Assembly (NCBI RefSeq): GCF_009765835.1
Contig: NZ_LMUS01000006.1
Location: forward strand, 2,410,645-2,474,644
DNA: 64,000 bases
Direction of reading: 5' to 3'
Source of the DNA: Granulicella sp. L56
GTDB lineage: Bacteria; Acidobacteriota; Terriglobia; Terriglobales; Acidobacteriaceae
This document shows, piece after piece, positions 33,861-43,377 of this stretch. Position numbers and translations under genes: made by a program. The number at the start of each line of letters is the position of its first letter. Position 1 is the first letter of the stretch. The notes beneath the pieces are model-generated. The model saw only the letters and a program-made list of their open reading frames with translations, searched no databases and was not told where the DNA came from.

Positions 33861-35990
33861 ATGGAAAACCGCTATGAATTCCCACTTCTGACGATTCCCT
33901 TGCGGCACGACAGACATGTTGTGCACGCGCGTCAACGCGCCCGCGATATTGCCGCCGAATTGGGTTTCGAGCATCAGGATCAAATTCGTCTTGCAACGGC
34001 CGCTTCGGAGCTCGCGAGGAATGCTTTTCGTTATGCCGAAAGCGGTGCAGTTGCCTTTTCTGTGACGAAATCCACCCCGCAGGTCTTCATCATTTCAGTG
34101 ACTGACAAGGGGCACGGAATACCCAACCTTGCGGAGATTCTTGACGGTCGATATATCTCCAAAACTGGCCTGGGCATGGGTTTGATCGGTACTAAGCGCC
34201 TGATGGATCACTTTCACATCACAGCGACCGGGATTGGTACGGAGGTTGAATGTGGCAAAATTCTTCCCTCTATTTCCCGTGAGGTGACGTTGCCTCGCGT
34301 CAAGACCATCTCGGCGAAGCTTGCCGGTGGCAACGCGGTTGATCCCTTCGACGAGATCGAGCGGCAGAACCAGGAGTTACTGAAGACGCTTGCGGAACTC
34401 AAGGAAAAGCAGGACCAACTTGCGTCTCTGAATCAGGAGTTGGAAGACACCAATCGCGGCGTCGTGGCCCTTTACGCAGAATTAGAACAACACGCGGACG
34501 ATCTACGCAGGGTGTCGGATCTCAAGACAAGTTTCCTATCCAATCTTTCTCATGAGTTCAGAACTCCCCTAAACTCAATCTCCTCGCTTAGTCGTTTACT
34601 GATCGGTCGTACGGACGGTGACCTCTCAACAGAGCAGGAGAAGCAGGTAACGTACATTCAGCGTTCGGCTGCTGATTTGTCCGAATTAGTCAATGACCTC
34701 CTCGACCTTGCAAAGGTAGAGGCCGGGAAGGTCGATGTGAAGCCAAGACTGTTTGAAGTAAGTGAGTTTTTCGGTGCTCTGAGAGGCATGCTGAAACCGC
34801 TCCTGGCCGGAAATAGCCTCGACCTCATTTTCGAGTCAGCCTCAGATATCCCCACGTTATTTACTGACGAAGGCAAGGTATCTCAGATCCTACGTAACCT
34901 TATCTCCAACGCGCTCAAATTCACCCGCAAAGGTCATATCCGAGTGACGGCAGAAGGTGCTGCCGAAGGCCAGGTAATCTTTCGGGTCTCCGATACCGGC
35001 ATCGGTATTTCAACTGAGGATCTCGAACGCATTTTCGAAGAGTTTGTTCAAATCGAAGGCGAGCTTCAAAGCCAGGTCAAAGGTACAGGGCTCGGTTTGC
35101 CGCTGTCGCGGAGGTTGGCCGGACTTCTGGGTGGAACTTTAGACGTCGAGAGTTCGCCAGGTCTGGGTTCGACCTTTGTGTTGAAAATTCCTGCCCGATT
35201 CGCTCAGTCTCAGCCGCAGGTAATAGCGCCTTCACCAATTGCCGAAGGGACTGGCGCTGCTATTCTTTTCATCGAGGACAACCGGGAAACAAGCTTCGTC
35301 CACCAGTCCGCTTTGAAAAATAGCAACTATCAAGCCGTTTTTGTTTCGAACATTCCAGAAGCGCGCATCGCGATGAAACAGATCAGACCCAGATTAGTGG
35401 TTTTGGATCGCTTGATCGACGAGAAGGATTGTCTTTATTACATTGATGAGCTGAAGGGCCAGGGATACAGCGGGCCGGTTCTCGTTGTCAGTGTGGTTGA
35501 CGATGCGAAATCTGCGACGAATGCCGGAGCATCTGCGTTCCTCGCGAAGCCGGTGCCTCCGTTTACCTTACTGAATACCGTGCGCGAACTCATCGAAGAA
35601 GTACCCTCCAAGGCAATCCTTCTTGTCGATGATGATGAAGTGACGCGATATTTAGTAGGCGGTGCGCTGGCGAAAGTCGGTTACAGGATCCTCGAAGCTC
35701 ATGGGGGCCGGGAAGCCGTCAAACTGATCTCCAGCGAAAATCCAGACGCGATCATTTTGGATATCGTAATGCCCGACATGACCGGCTTTGAAGTTTTGCG
35801 AGAAATACGCGGTGCGGCCCTATCCAAATCGATTCCAGTGATCGTGCACTCCTCTCGAGAGCTGTCTCAACAGGAAAGATTATTAATTGCAGATTTTGAT
35901 GCTTTGATCTATTCCAAGCAGTCGTTCACAAAGCACGGTGGCCCTGAGGGTTTGGTGGAGTTGCTGCAATCGGCGGGAATCGGGGCTTGA
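33861..35990 (+). CDS. RsbT-like ATPase fused to a hybrid histidine kinase with two receiver domains
   Basis: A 709-residue cytosolic protein. Residues 10-132 form a complete RsbT-like domain (AASELARNAFRYAE, VTDKGHGIPNL, TGLGMGLIGTKRLMDHFHI). A coiled coil (165-215) leads to HisKA with phospho-acceptor His231 in LSHEFRTPLNSI, then HATPase_c (320-450: NLISNALKF, DTGIGIS, GTGLGLPLSRRL). Receiver 1 (470-590) has IEDNRE and an Asp in VVLDRLID; receiver 2 (593-705) has LVDDDEVTRY and IILDIVMPDMTG. The RsbT-like domain gives a direct physical link from the stressosome to a phosphorelay. It starts 2 nt after the previous stop, so is in the operon. Confidence 0.92.
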   Translation: MENRYEFPLLTIPLRHDRHVVHARQRARDIAAELGFEHQDQIRLATAASELARNAFRYAESGAVAFSVTKSTPQVFIISVTDKGHGIPNLAEILDGRYISKTGLGMGLIGTKRLMDHFHITATGIGTEVECGKILPSISREVTLPRVKTISAKLAGGNAVDPFDEIERQNQELLKTLAELKEKQDQLASLNQELEDTNRGVVALYAELEQHADDLRRVSDLKTSFLSNLSHEFRTPLNSISSLSRLLIGRTDGDLSTEQEKQVTYIQRSAADLSELVNDLLDLAKVEAGKVDVKPRLFEVSEFFGALRGMLKPLLAGNSLDLIFESASDIPTLFTDEGKVSQILRNLISNALKFTRKGHIRVTAEGAAEGQVIFRVSDTGIGISTEDLERIFEEFVQIEGELQSQVKGTGLGLPLSRRLAGLLGGTLDVESSPGLGSTFVLKIPARFAQSQPQVIAPSPIAEGTGAAILFIEDNRETSFVHQSALKNSNYQAVFVSNIPEARIAMKQIRPRLVVLDRLIDEKDCLYYIDELKGQGYSGPVLVVSVVDDAKSATNAGASAFLAKPVPPFTLLNTVRELIEEVPSKAILLVDDDEVTRYLVGGALAKVGYRILEAHGGREAVKLISSENPDAIILDIVMPDMTGFEVLREIRGAALSKSIPVIVHSSRELSQQERLLIADFDALIYSKQSFTKHGGPEGLVELLQSAGIGA

Positions 35991-35992
35991 TC

Positions 35993-37462
35993 ATGCCAAA
36001 GGATGCAATTCTTGTAGTGGACGATCGACCGGCTAATCGCTACACCGTCGCGCATGCGTTGAAGCGCGCCGGATACGATGTGATCGAAGCGGAAACCGGA
36101 ACCGAGGCGTTAGAGCTGGCTAAGCAAATTCCTTCAGCCATCCTGCTTGATGTAAAGCTGCCCGATATTCTGGGCTATGACGTGTGTCGACGTCTCAAAG
36201 CGAACCCGCGGACGAGCCATATTCCTGTGCTGCAACTCTCGGCGGCTTTTGTCGACAACGAGAGCAGGGTCTATGCATTGGAAAGCGGAGCGGACGCCTA
36301 TCTGACCCAGCCTGTCGAGCCAAATGTTCTCGTGGCGACCGTACGCTCCTTGGTCAAAACCCATGAAGCTGAATCTCTGGCTAAACTTCGTTCGAAGCAA
36401 TGGCAGGCAACCTTCGATGCCTTAAGCGAAGGCGTCGCGGTGTTGGATGAGTCGGGCAAGATTCTGCGCTGCAATCGAGCGATGTCGGAGCTCTTGGAGC
36501 TTTCCTACGCCGAAATCGAAGGAAGAATGCTCGGCGAGATTGTCGATGGAGGTCTCACGTCGTTACTTGCTATTGATGATCAGGTTAAGCTCAAGGAAGT
36601 GGCACATGGCACTCGATATTTTCAAGCAAGGCTAGAACCGGTATTTCTCGATGACGAACCCACGGGGAGTATCCTGGTTCTTGCTGATTTCACCAGGAGA
36701 CGGCTGGCCGAACATGCCGCGCTCATGAATGAACGACTCGCTGCAACGGGACGGATGGCACATACAATTGCCCATGAGATCAACAATCCTCTCGAAGCAA
36801 TCACGAATCTTCTTTTCCTACTGGGAAATCCCCGGACAGGCCCAAAGGAGGCCGCGGAATATCTCTCGTCAGCGGAACAAGAGGTGGCACGTGTTTCGCG
36901 GATAGCTAAGCAAATTTTGACCTTTCATCGAGAGTCTGCATCTCCGATTTCGGTTGACCTCGGTAATCTCATGGAAGATGTTCTCGCTCTAAATAACCGC
37001 GCAATTGTCGAGAAGAACCTAGAAGTGTGTAAGGAATGGAGTTCGGGTATCTGCGTCGAGGCCTTCCCTGCACAACTTCGTCAGGTATTTTCAAACATCT
37101 TGCGTAATGCTATCGACGCGTCCAAAAGTGGAGACAAAATCCGCATCAGGATCTCCCGCTCCTTCCTGGGACACGATTTGGTCGAGAGGGGTGCGAGGGT
37201 GACTATAGCCGATAGTGGGATCGGTATTCCGACAGAAAATATTGCCCGCGTCTTTGACGCATTTTTTACGACTAAAGAACTGAAGGGAACAGGTGTCGGT
37301 TTGTGGCTGAGTTCCACGATCGTCCAGGAACACAGAGGACGAATTCAACTCAAAACTAGTGTCAGGCCGGACGGCAGTGGCACCTCCGTTTCAGTTCTCC
37401 TCCCGACAGAGCGACAGTCCGCTCCTGGCTACGGTAATGGCAGTGGGACGGGCGAACCGTAA
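35993..37462 (+). CDS. Response regulator-histidine kinase hybrid, REC-PAS-HisKA-HATPase
   Basis: A 489-residue cytosolic protein starting MPKDAILVVDDRPANRYTVA. The receiver (1-125) has Asp in AILLDVKLPDILG; a PAS domain follows (135-240; DALSEGVAVLDESGKILRCN); the kinase core has His in TIAHEINNPLEAITNLLFLL, N box (ILRNAIDASK), G1 (ADSGIGIPTE) and G2 (GTGVGLWLSSTI). The receiver at the N-terminus is the usual target of the hybrid kinase encoded just upstream. ATG 35993 lies 2 nt after its TGA. Last gene of the stressosome operon; no sigma factor or anti-sigma factor is seen, so the output may be this kinase's own partner elsewhere. Confidence 0.92.
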   Translation: MPKDAILVVDDRPANRYTVAHALKRAGYDVIEAETGTEALELAKQIPSAILLDVKLPDILGYDVCRRLKANPRTSHIPVLQLSAAFVDNESRVYALESGADAYLTQPVEPNVLVATVRSLVKTHEAESLAKLRSKQWQATFDALSEGVAVLDESGKILRCNRAMSELLELSYAEIEGRMLGEIVDGGLTSLLAIDDQVKLKEVAHGTRYFQARLEPVFLDDEPTGSILVLADFTRRRLAEHAALMNERLAATGRMAHTIAHEINNPLEAITNLLFLLGNPRTGPKEAAEYLSSAEQEVARVSRIAKQILTFHRESASPISVDLGNLMEDVLALNNRAIVEKNLEVCKEWSSGICVEAFPAQLRQVFSNILRNAIDASKSGDKIRIRISRSFLGHDLVERGARVTIADSGIGIPTENIARVFDAFFTTKELKGTGVGLWLSSTIVQEHRGRIQLKTSVRPDGSGTSVSVLLPTERQSAPGYGNGSGTGEP

Positions 37463-37466
37463 TAAG

Positions 37467-37605
37467 AGCGAAAAGGAGAGCAAACCAAAGCAAAATTGCT
37501 GAGGTTAATATCGGCAAATTCAAAGCCGCCGGATGGCAAGGAATAATGACAGATGGGCAACAAGAGCGCACCCATGCACTCAAGCTCATGGGCTGTGACA
37601 AATGA
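37467..37605 (+). pseudogene. Fragment related to the 3' end of the gene at 51371-51706
   Basis: In frame it reads GKFKAAGWQGIMTDGQQERT, then HALKLMGCDK and a stop at 37605. The gene at 51371 ends GKLKAISRQGITTDSQQERI ... LMGYDK, also followed by TGATG. The DNA similarity includes the stop codon. Only about 45 codons are left, with an internal deletion. Confidence 0.6.
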
Positions 37606-38286
37606 TGTGTCCCGCTAAGTTAGTTTCGCGGAAATCACTAAGCTGGAGGGAACGTGCGAATGCTTCAGATGCGGGACCAAAACAGGAAGCGCACAATCTA
37701 CGTGCAGTTCGAGCGCGATCAAGGTCCAAGGAGCTCGGCCAGGGCCGATGTTCATGCACTAGATTTGGCAGGATAAGAATTTCCCCTTGTTCAACGCCCA
37801 AGATCTAATAGTGCGACAGGCCTCGCAAGTTGAAGATGCCTAAAATCAAGGTCCAGCCATGCTTAATCCGTAAGAGGCTTTCTTCTATAAGACAGGCTAT
37901 GAAATTGGGCTACTAGCAATCATAAGTCAGGGTTCCAAAGCTAAACGACATGGCGACGTGGACAGAATTAATCGGTCATGCGGAATGACGTTCTTTTGTC
38001 GATGATGAGGGACATTTGTGGCTCGAACAGAACTTCTCCAAACGGTCAAAAGGGCGAAGTTCGCGCGCGGAGGCCGCCAAGAAGTTCGACAAGCCGACTG
38101 AAGATAATTCCAAGTTCAAGACAGGATCTTTTTAGCATCAATTCGCAAGGACGGTCGTTTCCTTCACGGCAGCGAAACACATCTCTGAAAAAGAGGAAGG
38201 AAAGATTACTTCGCCCGTGTTAGGCCCGAAAGCCGACTGCGACACTCATCGACAAAGCTGAGAAGCAAATACCGGACCAACCCACG
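37606..38286. other. 680-bp region without a recognisable gene
   Basis: Between the stressosome operon and the convergent treZ gene. Short frames exist on both strands, for example a Lys/Arg-rich one at 37978-38223, but none has a convincing protein pattern or ribosome-binding site. Probably decayed accessory DNA. Confidence 0.5.
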
Positions 38287-40176
38287 CTACTTCTTCTTTG
38301 GATTGTGGAAGCTCCACCGGACCGACCACGGCCTCATAATATTGCCAACTTGTTTGCCACCTTCCTGCCACAGAACGGGACCGGCTGGACAGGGGAAGCC
38401 GTCCCTGGATTCATCTGAGAGGTTGGCCGCCAAAATGAGTTGGCGATCCGACTGCGCGTTCCAGAAACGAATAACGACTGCTCCAGCTCCAATTACTTCA
38501 AACATTCCCGCATAACCTTCCATCTCCCGAACATGAGGGATTACCGACCTCTTTCTGACTTCAAGGATGCGTCGATACCATTCCAGCCACTCGGCGTGAA
38601 CCTCTTCCGTCGATTGAGCCCAGTCAAGCTTTGCCGATTGAAATGTTGCTTCGGCATTGGGATCCGGTATCCTTTCTCGCTGTTGTGGATCTTGAAATTC
38701 CGGGAAGTTCGTAAACTCCTCTCTTCGACCATTTCGAACAAGCTTACCCAGTTCGCCCTCAAAATCACAAAAGAAAGGAAAGGGCTGAGAGCTGCCCCAC
38801 TCCTCGCCCATGAAGAGCATCGGGGTTTGAGGAAGAAGAAGATAGATTGCAGCGATCGCATGCACGGCCTCCGGGGAGGCAATCGCGTTGATGCGTTCAC
38901 CAAAAGCTCGGTTACCAATTTGATCGTGGTTCTGCATGAAGGCAACGAACGCATCGGGCGGCAGGTGGGCAGACGGCTCTCCTCTTGATGTATTGCGAGC
39001 CCGCATCACCTCACCCTGAAACGCGAACCCTTCGGCCAGAGCACGGCCGAGTTTCTCCGTATCGTTTTTGTAGTCTCCATAGTAGCCACTCGATTCGAGG
39101 GTCGCAGCAGTATGAAGGACGTGATGCATATCGTCGTTCCATTGCGCTGTAAATGAAGCGGGCTCGCCGCGCTCGTTCCGACTCAGTCGAGAGGCTTGAT
39201 TGTCTTCGTTTTCGAGAAGCAAATGGACGGGACGGGGAAAAGCCGCGGCGCGAACTCGCTCTGCCAGCTCGTCCAAAATGTGCCTCGAGCTATCGTCTTT
39301 GATGGCATGCACAGCGTCCAAGCGCAGGCCGTCGAGGTTGAATTCTTCAATCCAATAGAGCGCATTGTGAATAATGAATTCGCGCACAGCTTCACTGCCG
39401 TCATTGTCATAATTCACGGCATCGCCCCAAGGCGTTTTGTGGCGATCGGTAAAGATCTGTGGGGCATACGAGGGAATGACATTCCCGTCAGGCCCGAAGT
39501 GGTTATAGACCACGTCCAATATAACCATCAGGCCGCGTAAGTGTGCAGCCTCAATCAAGGCCTTGAAGTCCTCTGGCCTTCCATAAGACGAATCGGGAGC
39601 ATAGAGGAAAACCCCGTCATACCCCCAGTTCCGCTTGCCTGGAAAGTCTGCAACCGGCATGATCTCGATAGCAGTCACTCCGAGTTGTACCAGATGGTCG
39701 AGTTTTTCGATTGCAGCCAGAAATGTACCATCCTCTGTGAACGCGCCAATATGCAGCTCATAGAGGACAGCGTCAGACCAGGGGCGGCCTCGCCATGCCG
39801 AGTCCTGCCATCGATATGCTGTGGGACTAATTACTTCGCTTGGCCCGTGTACATCCCCCGGCTGAAAGCGTGAGGCCGGATCTGGCACTAGCGTTCCATC
39901 TGGAAGTAGGAATCGGTAAAGCGTTCCCTCGCCCGCTTCATGAGTGAGCTCGTACCAGCCTCCGGGCTCTGCCGAAAAGGGAATGGCTTGATCATGGCCT
40001 TCGACGCTTAAGGATAGGGATTCTACCGCAGGTGCCCACACTCGAAATCGAACCTTACCATCAGGCCGGATTTCTGCGCCAGCTGGCATGTGGTGAATAC
40101 GTGTTGTATTTGAGTTCAACGATGACGAGGTTGACTCCTCGAATTCAAACGAGGAGATTGGTGGAGTTGAAGCCAT
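38287..40176 (-). CDS. treZ: Malto-oligosyltrehalose trehalohydrolase
   Basis: A 629-residue GH13_10 enzyme with AAGGAGG just before the ATG. It releases trehalose from the maltooligosyl-trehalose end of modified glucan chains. An N-terminal CBM48-like domain (about 30-120; VRFRVWAPAVESLSLSVEG) precedes the barrel: ADFPGKRNWGYDGV (family signature), DVVYNHFGPDGN (I), DGLRLDAVHAI (II, nucleophile Asp), LLENEDN (III, acid Glu) and FMQNHDQIGNR (IV). GEEWGSSQPFPFF is a TreZ hallmark. The first ~28 residues (STPPISSFEFEES) are an extra, Ser-rich leader. The partner synthase TreY is not in the window; the debranching enzyme is 121 bp upstream. Confidence 0.95.
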   Translation of the reverse strand: MASTPPISSFEFEESTSSSLNSNTTRIHHMPAGAEIRPDGKVRFRVWAPAVESLSLSVEGHDQAIPFSAEPGGWYELTHEAGEGTLYRFLLPDGTLVPDPASRFQPGDVHGPSEVISPTAYRWQDSAWRGRPWSDAVLYELHIGAFTEDGTFLAAIEKLDHLVQLGVTAIEIMPVADFPGKRNWGYDGVFLYAPDSSYGRPEDFKALIEAAHLRGLMVILDVVYNHFGPDGNVIPSYAPQIFTDRHKTPWGDAVNYDNDGSEAVREFIIHNALYWIEEFNLDGLRLDAVHAIKDDSSRHILDELAERVRAAAFPRPVHLLLENEDNQASRLSRNERGEPASFTAQWNDDMHHVLHTAATLESSGYYGDYKNDTEKLGRALAEGFAFQGEVMRARNTSRGEPSAHLPPDAFVAFMQNHDQIGNRAFGERINAIASPEAVHAIAAIYLLLPQTPMLFMGEEWGSSQPFPFFCDFEGELGKLVRNGRREEFTNFPEFQDPQQRERIPDPNAEATFQSAKLDWAQSTEEVHAEWLEWYRRILEVRKRSVIPHVREMEGYAGMFEVIGAGAVVIRFWNAQSDRQLILAANLSDESRDGFPCPAGPVLWQEGGKQVGNIMRPWSVRWSFHNPKKK

Positions 40177-40297
40177 AGCCCCTCCTTAACGATCTACATG
40201 ACTGGCAAAATCTCTGACTTCCAATTCACTAATTTGGTTGGCTGCGCAACTGTAAGATTTGTGCCAGCCTACGAGCATCTTCATCGAAAGAGGCCAG

Positions 40298-42433
40298 CTA
40301 ATCTGCTGCCGCATCGCTGAGCAGCTTCAACGATCTGCCGCCAATGATTATCTTGTCGGCCACGGTCATTTTTACAAACGGATCTTCCACGTTTTCCGTA
40401 TCGATCACCTGAAGCCAAGGTCTTCCTGCAGGCGATGATGGAAGGGAGAATTCGACGCCATCCTGAGCCGCATTGACGACAAGGATGAAGCTGTCATCCT
40501 GAATGGGTACGCCTCCTTCGTCGACGGCCTGGAGCGTCTGGCCGTTAAGGAGGATCGCGATCGATCGGTTCCATGTCGTATTCCAAACCTCGTCCGAAAC
40601 TTGGTTGCCATCGGTATTGAACCAGGCTATATCCTGCACGAGGATATTTTCTCCTTTTTTGCGAATCTCGCGGTCCTGAAAAAACTTACGACGATGAAGA
40701 TTCGGGTGTGCAAGTCGAAAGTGAATGAGTTTGCCCGTAAAATCAAGCAGACGTTTGCGCGGCTCGTCGAGATTCCAGTCATGCCAGGTAAGTTCATTGT
40801 CCTGGCAGTAGCAGTTATTATTTCCGCACTGCGAACGGGCTATATCATCCCCCCCGTTCAACATGGGTACACCTTGCGAGAGCATGAGCGTGGCTAGGAA
40901 GTTGCGCATCTGACGCTCGCGTAAGCGATTTACGTCTTCATTGTCTGTCGGACCTTCTGCTCCCATATTCCAGGAGTCGTTATCGTTCGTGCCGTCCTTG
41001 TTGTCGTCCTTGTTCGCTTCATTGTGTTTCTCGTTGTAGCTGACGAGATCGGCGAGGGTGAATCCATCATGTGCGGTGAGAAAGTTAATGCTTGCGTATG
41101 GTTTGCGACCGTCGAACTGATACAGATCACTTGAGCCGGTCAGTCGATTGGCGAAGTCGGAAAGTTGGCCCGGATCACCCTTCCAAAAGCGGCGCATGGT
41201 ATCGCGATATTTTCCATTCCATTCCGCCCAAAGAACAGGAAACTGCCCGACCTGATATCCGCCTTCGCCTACATCCCATGGTTCCGCGATCAGTTTCACA
41301 TCCGCCAGCGTGGGATCCTGGTGAATGGTGTCAAAGAAAGACGAAAGCCGGCTCACATCGTGCAGCTCGCGGGCAAGCGTCGCGGCTAAGTCGAAACGAA
41401 AGCCGTCCACGTGCATCTCTGTCACCCAATAGCGTAGCGAGTCCATGAGCATCTTCAAAACCTGCGGATTGCGGACATTGAGGGTGTTTCCTGTGCCTGT
41501 GTAGTCCATGTAGTAGCGGGGATTGTCCTGCACCGACCTGTAGTAGGTGCTATTGCATATTCCCTTCCAACTCAACATGGGACCCATGTGATTGCCTTCA
41601 CAGGTGTGGTTATAGACGACGTCGAGGATTACCTCGATTCCGGCAGCATGGAAGGTCTTTATCATTGCCTTAAATTCGTTGACTTGTCCGCCTGCATCGC
41701 CCGACGAACTGTATCGCGACATCGGAGCGAAATAGCCGAGAGTGTTATACCCCCAGTAGTCGGCCAGATCCTTTTCAACGAGGTGACCCTCGTCAATAAA
41801 GTGATGCACAGGCAGAAGCTCAACGGCCGTCACTCCAAGCTTCTTGAAATAATCGATGCTCGATGCATGGGCTAATCCTGCGTAGGTACCGCGAATCTCT
41901 TTGGGAACCGCTGGATTTTGTGTACTGAAGCCCTTGACGTGAACCTCGTAGATGACCGAATCAGCAAGTGAGGTCTCAGGAGGGCAGTCGTCGCCCCAGT
42001 CGAATCGGGTGTCGACCACAACGCTTTTCGGGACCCCATCCGCGCTGTCCTGAGTGTCCATCTTCAAATCGTCCCCAGAAAGCACATCGTATGGGAATAT
42101 GGGTGCCTTCCAGTTGACCTTTCCCGAGATTGCTTTGGCGTATGGATCGAGAAGCAGCTTGTTGCGGTTGAAGCGATGGCCTTTTTCTGGCTCCCATGAA
42201 CCATCGATCCTGTAACCGTAAAGTTGGCCCGGCTCGATTCCGCGAACGAAGCCATGCCAAACGAACGCAGTTCGCTCCCGCAGAGGAATGCAATCGATCT
42301 GTTTACCTTTGACGTCGAAGAGACACAGGTCGACTCGCGTGGCATCTTGCGAAAAAATCGCAAAGTTTGTTCCCTTGCTTGAGACGGTAGCGCCTAGTGG
42401 ATAAGGACGACCAGGAAGGAGTGTGTAACCCAT
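40298..42433 (-). CDS. glgX: Glycogen debranching enzyme GlgX/TreX
   Basis: A 711-residue GH13_11 enzyme. It cuts alpha-1,6 branches of glycogen, giving linear chains for TreY/TreZ. N-terminal CBM48 (about 1-130; GRPYPLGATVSSKGTNFAIF), then catalytic motifs DVVYNHTCEGN (I), GFRFDLAATL with the nucleophile Asp (II), IAEPWDVGEGGY with the acid Glu (III), and FLTAHDGFTLADLV (IV). MLNGGDDIARSQCGNNNCYC is a GlgX signature. Followed by treZ on the same strand, the common trehalose-from-glycogen arrangement, so transcription probably covers both. Confidence 0.95.
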   Translation of the reverse strand: MGYTLLPGRPYPLGATVSSKGTNFAIFSQDATRVDLCLFDVKGKQIDCIPLRERTAFVWHGFVRGIEPGQLYGYRIDGSWEPEKGHRFNRNKLLLDPYAKAISGKVNWKAPIFPYDVLSGDDLKMDTQDSADGVPKSVVVDTRFDWGDDCPPETSLADSVIYEVHVKGFSTQNPAVPKEIRGTYAGLAHASSIDYFKKLGVTAVELLPVHHFIDEGHLVEKDLADYWGYNTLGYFAPMSRYSSSGDAGGQVNEFKAMIKTFHAAGIEVILDVVYNHTCEGNHMGPMLSWKGICNSTYYRSVQDNPRYYMDYTGTGNTLNVRNPQVLKMLMDSLRYWVTEMHVDGFRFDLAATLARELHDVSRLSSFFDTIHQDPTLADVKLIAEPWDVGEGGYQVGQFPVLWAEWNGKYRDTMRRFWKGDPGQLSDFANRLTGSSDLYQFDGRKPYASINFLTAHDGFTLADLVSYNEKHNEANKDDNKDGTNDNDSWNMGAEGPTDNEDVNRLRERQMRNFLATLMLSQGVPMLNGGDDIARSQCGNNNCYCQDNELTWHDWNLDEPRKRLLDFTGKLIHFRLAHPNLHRRKFFQDREIRKKGENILVQDIAWFNTDGNQVSDEVWNTTWNRSIAILLNGQTLQAVDEGGVPIQDDSFILVVNAAQDGVEFSLPSSPAGRPWLQVIDTENVEDPFVKMTVADKIIIGGRSLKLLSDAAAD

Positions 42434-42501
42434 ATGCCCTCGGATGTAGATTGCGAATTATTTGAAAGCGTGTTGCGAAGTGAAAAGTCAAGTTTCAGAA
42501 A

Positions 42502-42520
42502 GCCGCATGCCGCATGCGGC
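42502..42520. promoter_or_regulatory. Palindrome upstream of glgX
   Basis: GCCGCAT followed by a perfect 12-bp palindrome GCCGCATGCGGC, 69-87 bp before the glgX start and after the BON gene. Could be an operator or a small terminator hairpin for the BON gene; no further support. Confidence 0.3.
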
Positions 42521-42594
42521 GAACGCCCATGTCCTAATTTGACGTTGCCAGTGAGGACTCTCTTTCTCCAACTACGGATGCAAGGGTGAGAGTG

Positions 42595-43377
42595 CTAATC
42601 TTTATTTGTTGATCCTGCTACCTGAAGATCATTCGTCACCTTGAAAACGCCAAATACGGAATTGGCGCGAATGTTCGCAGCATCTTTGTCGGCTTTGTTG
42701 TCGACCACTCCATATAAGGTGACATTTCCGTTCTGAACAGAGATACGAATCGGCTTCGCGGGGTCCATGGCGTATTTATTGAGCGAAGGAAACCCATAGA
42801 TGCTTCGGAATACCTGGAGTCTGATGCGATCGTCCATAGGCGAGAGGGGGTCAACCTGAATCTCATTGATTACATCTTTTACCCCCGGCGTATTGGCCGC
42901 TACGGCTGCCGCCGAATCAGCGTCCACTGGGCCGTAAGCATGCCCGGTCAGTGTCACGGCTCCGTTCTGAACATTTACAGCGATGGCATTGAAGGGCGTA
43001 GTTCCGTAACCGACCCGATCGTAAGAAATAGCTTTCACTAACTTCTGTTCCAATTCGCCGTCGGGGATTTGCGGTCCAGCTACCTCAATGTTGTTCCGTA
43101 CCGCTTGGACTCCCTTGATGCGATGAACACGCCTGTCAGCTTCTTCTTTGAGATCGAACACTTCTACGGTGCCCGTCAGTGTGGCAACGCCATCGTTGAG
43201 GGACACGTGGATATTCTTCAGTTTCGACTTGTTCAAGGCTTTATTGATAATTTCACTTTGTAGAGTCGCATCGCTTTGGGAAGATTGGGCCACCGCCGCG
43301 ACCGAAGCGAAGATAGATCCCGCAAGCAATAGAACAAAAGGCAAGTGGGTGATGAACTTCGTCTTTGTTATTCGCAT
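42595..43377 (-). CDS. Periplasmic BON-domain protein, three BON repeats
   Basis: A 260-residue exported protein. Signal peptide (FVLLLAGSIFASVAAVAQSS, cleavage about residue 31). Three BON domains: residues 36-100 (LNDGVATLTGTVEVFDLKEE), 108-175 (VQNGAVTLTGHAYGPVDAD) and 187-255 (VQNGNVTLYGVVDNKADKD). BON domains (OsmY, Kbp-like) bind lipid or envelope surfaces and are induced by osmotic shock. It lies next to the trehalose/glycogen genes and other stress genes, in line with envelope protection. The ATG at 43377 precedes a clear signal peptide. Confidence 0.9.
   Translation of the reverse strand: MRITKTKFITHLPFVLLLAGSIFASVAAVAQSSQSDATLQSEIINKALNKSKLKNIHVSLNDGVATLTGTVEVFDLKEEADRRVHRIKGVQAVRNNIEVAGPQIPDGELEQKLVKAISYDRVGYGTTPFNAIAVNVQNGAVTLTGHAYGPVDADSAAAVAANTPGVKDVINEIQVDPLSPMDDRIRLQVFRSIYGFPSLNKYAMDPAKPIRISVQNGNVTLYGVVDNKADKDAANIRANSVFGVFKVTNDLQVAGSTNKD

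Noticed and set aside
37978..38223. 81-codon Lys/Arg-rich frame
   Set aside because: No start signal and no protein-like pattern; probably chance in decayed DNA.
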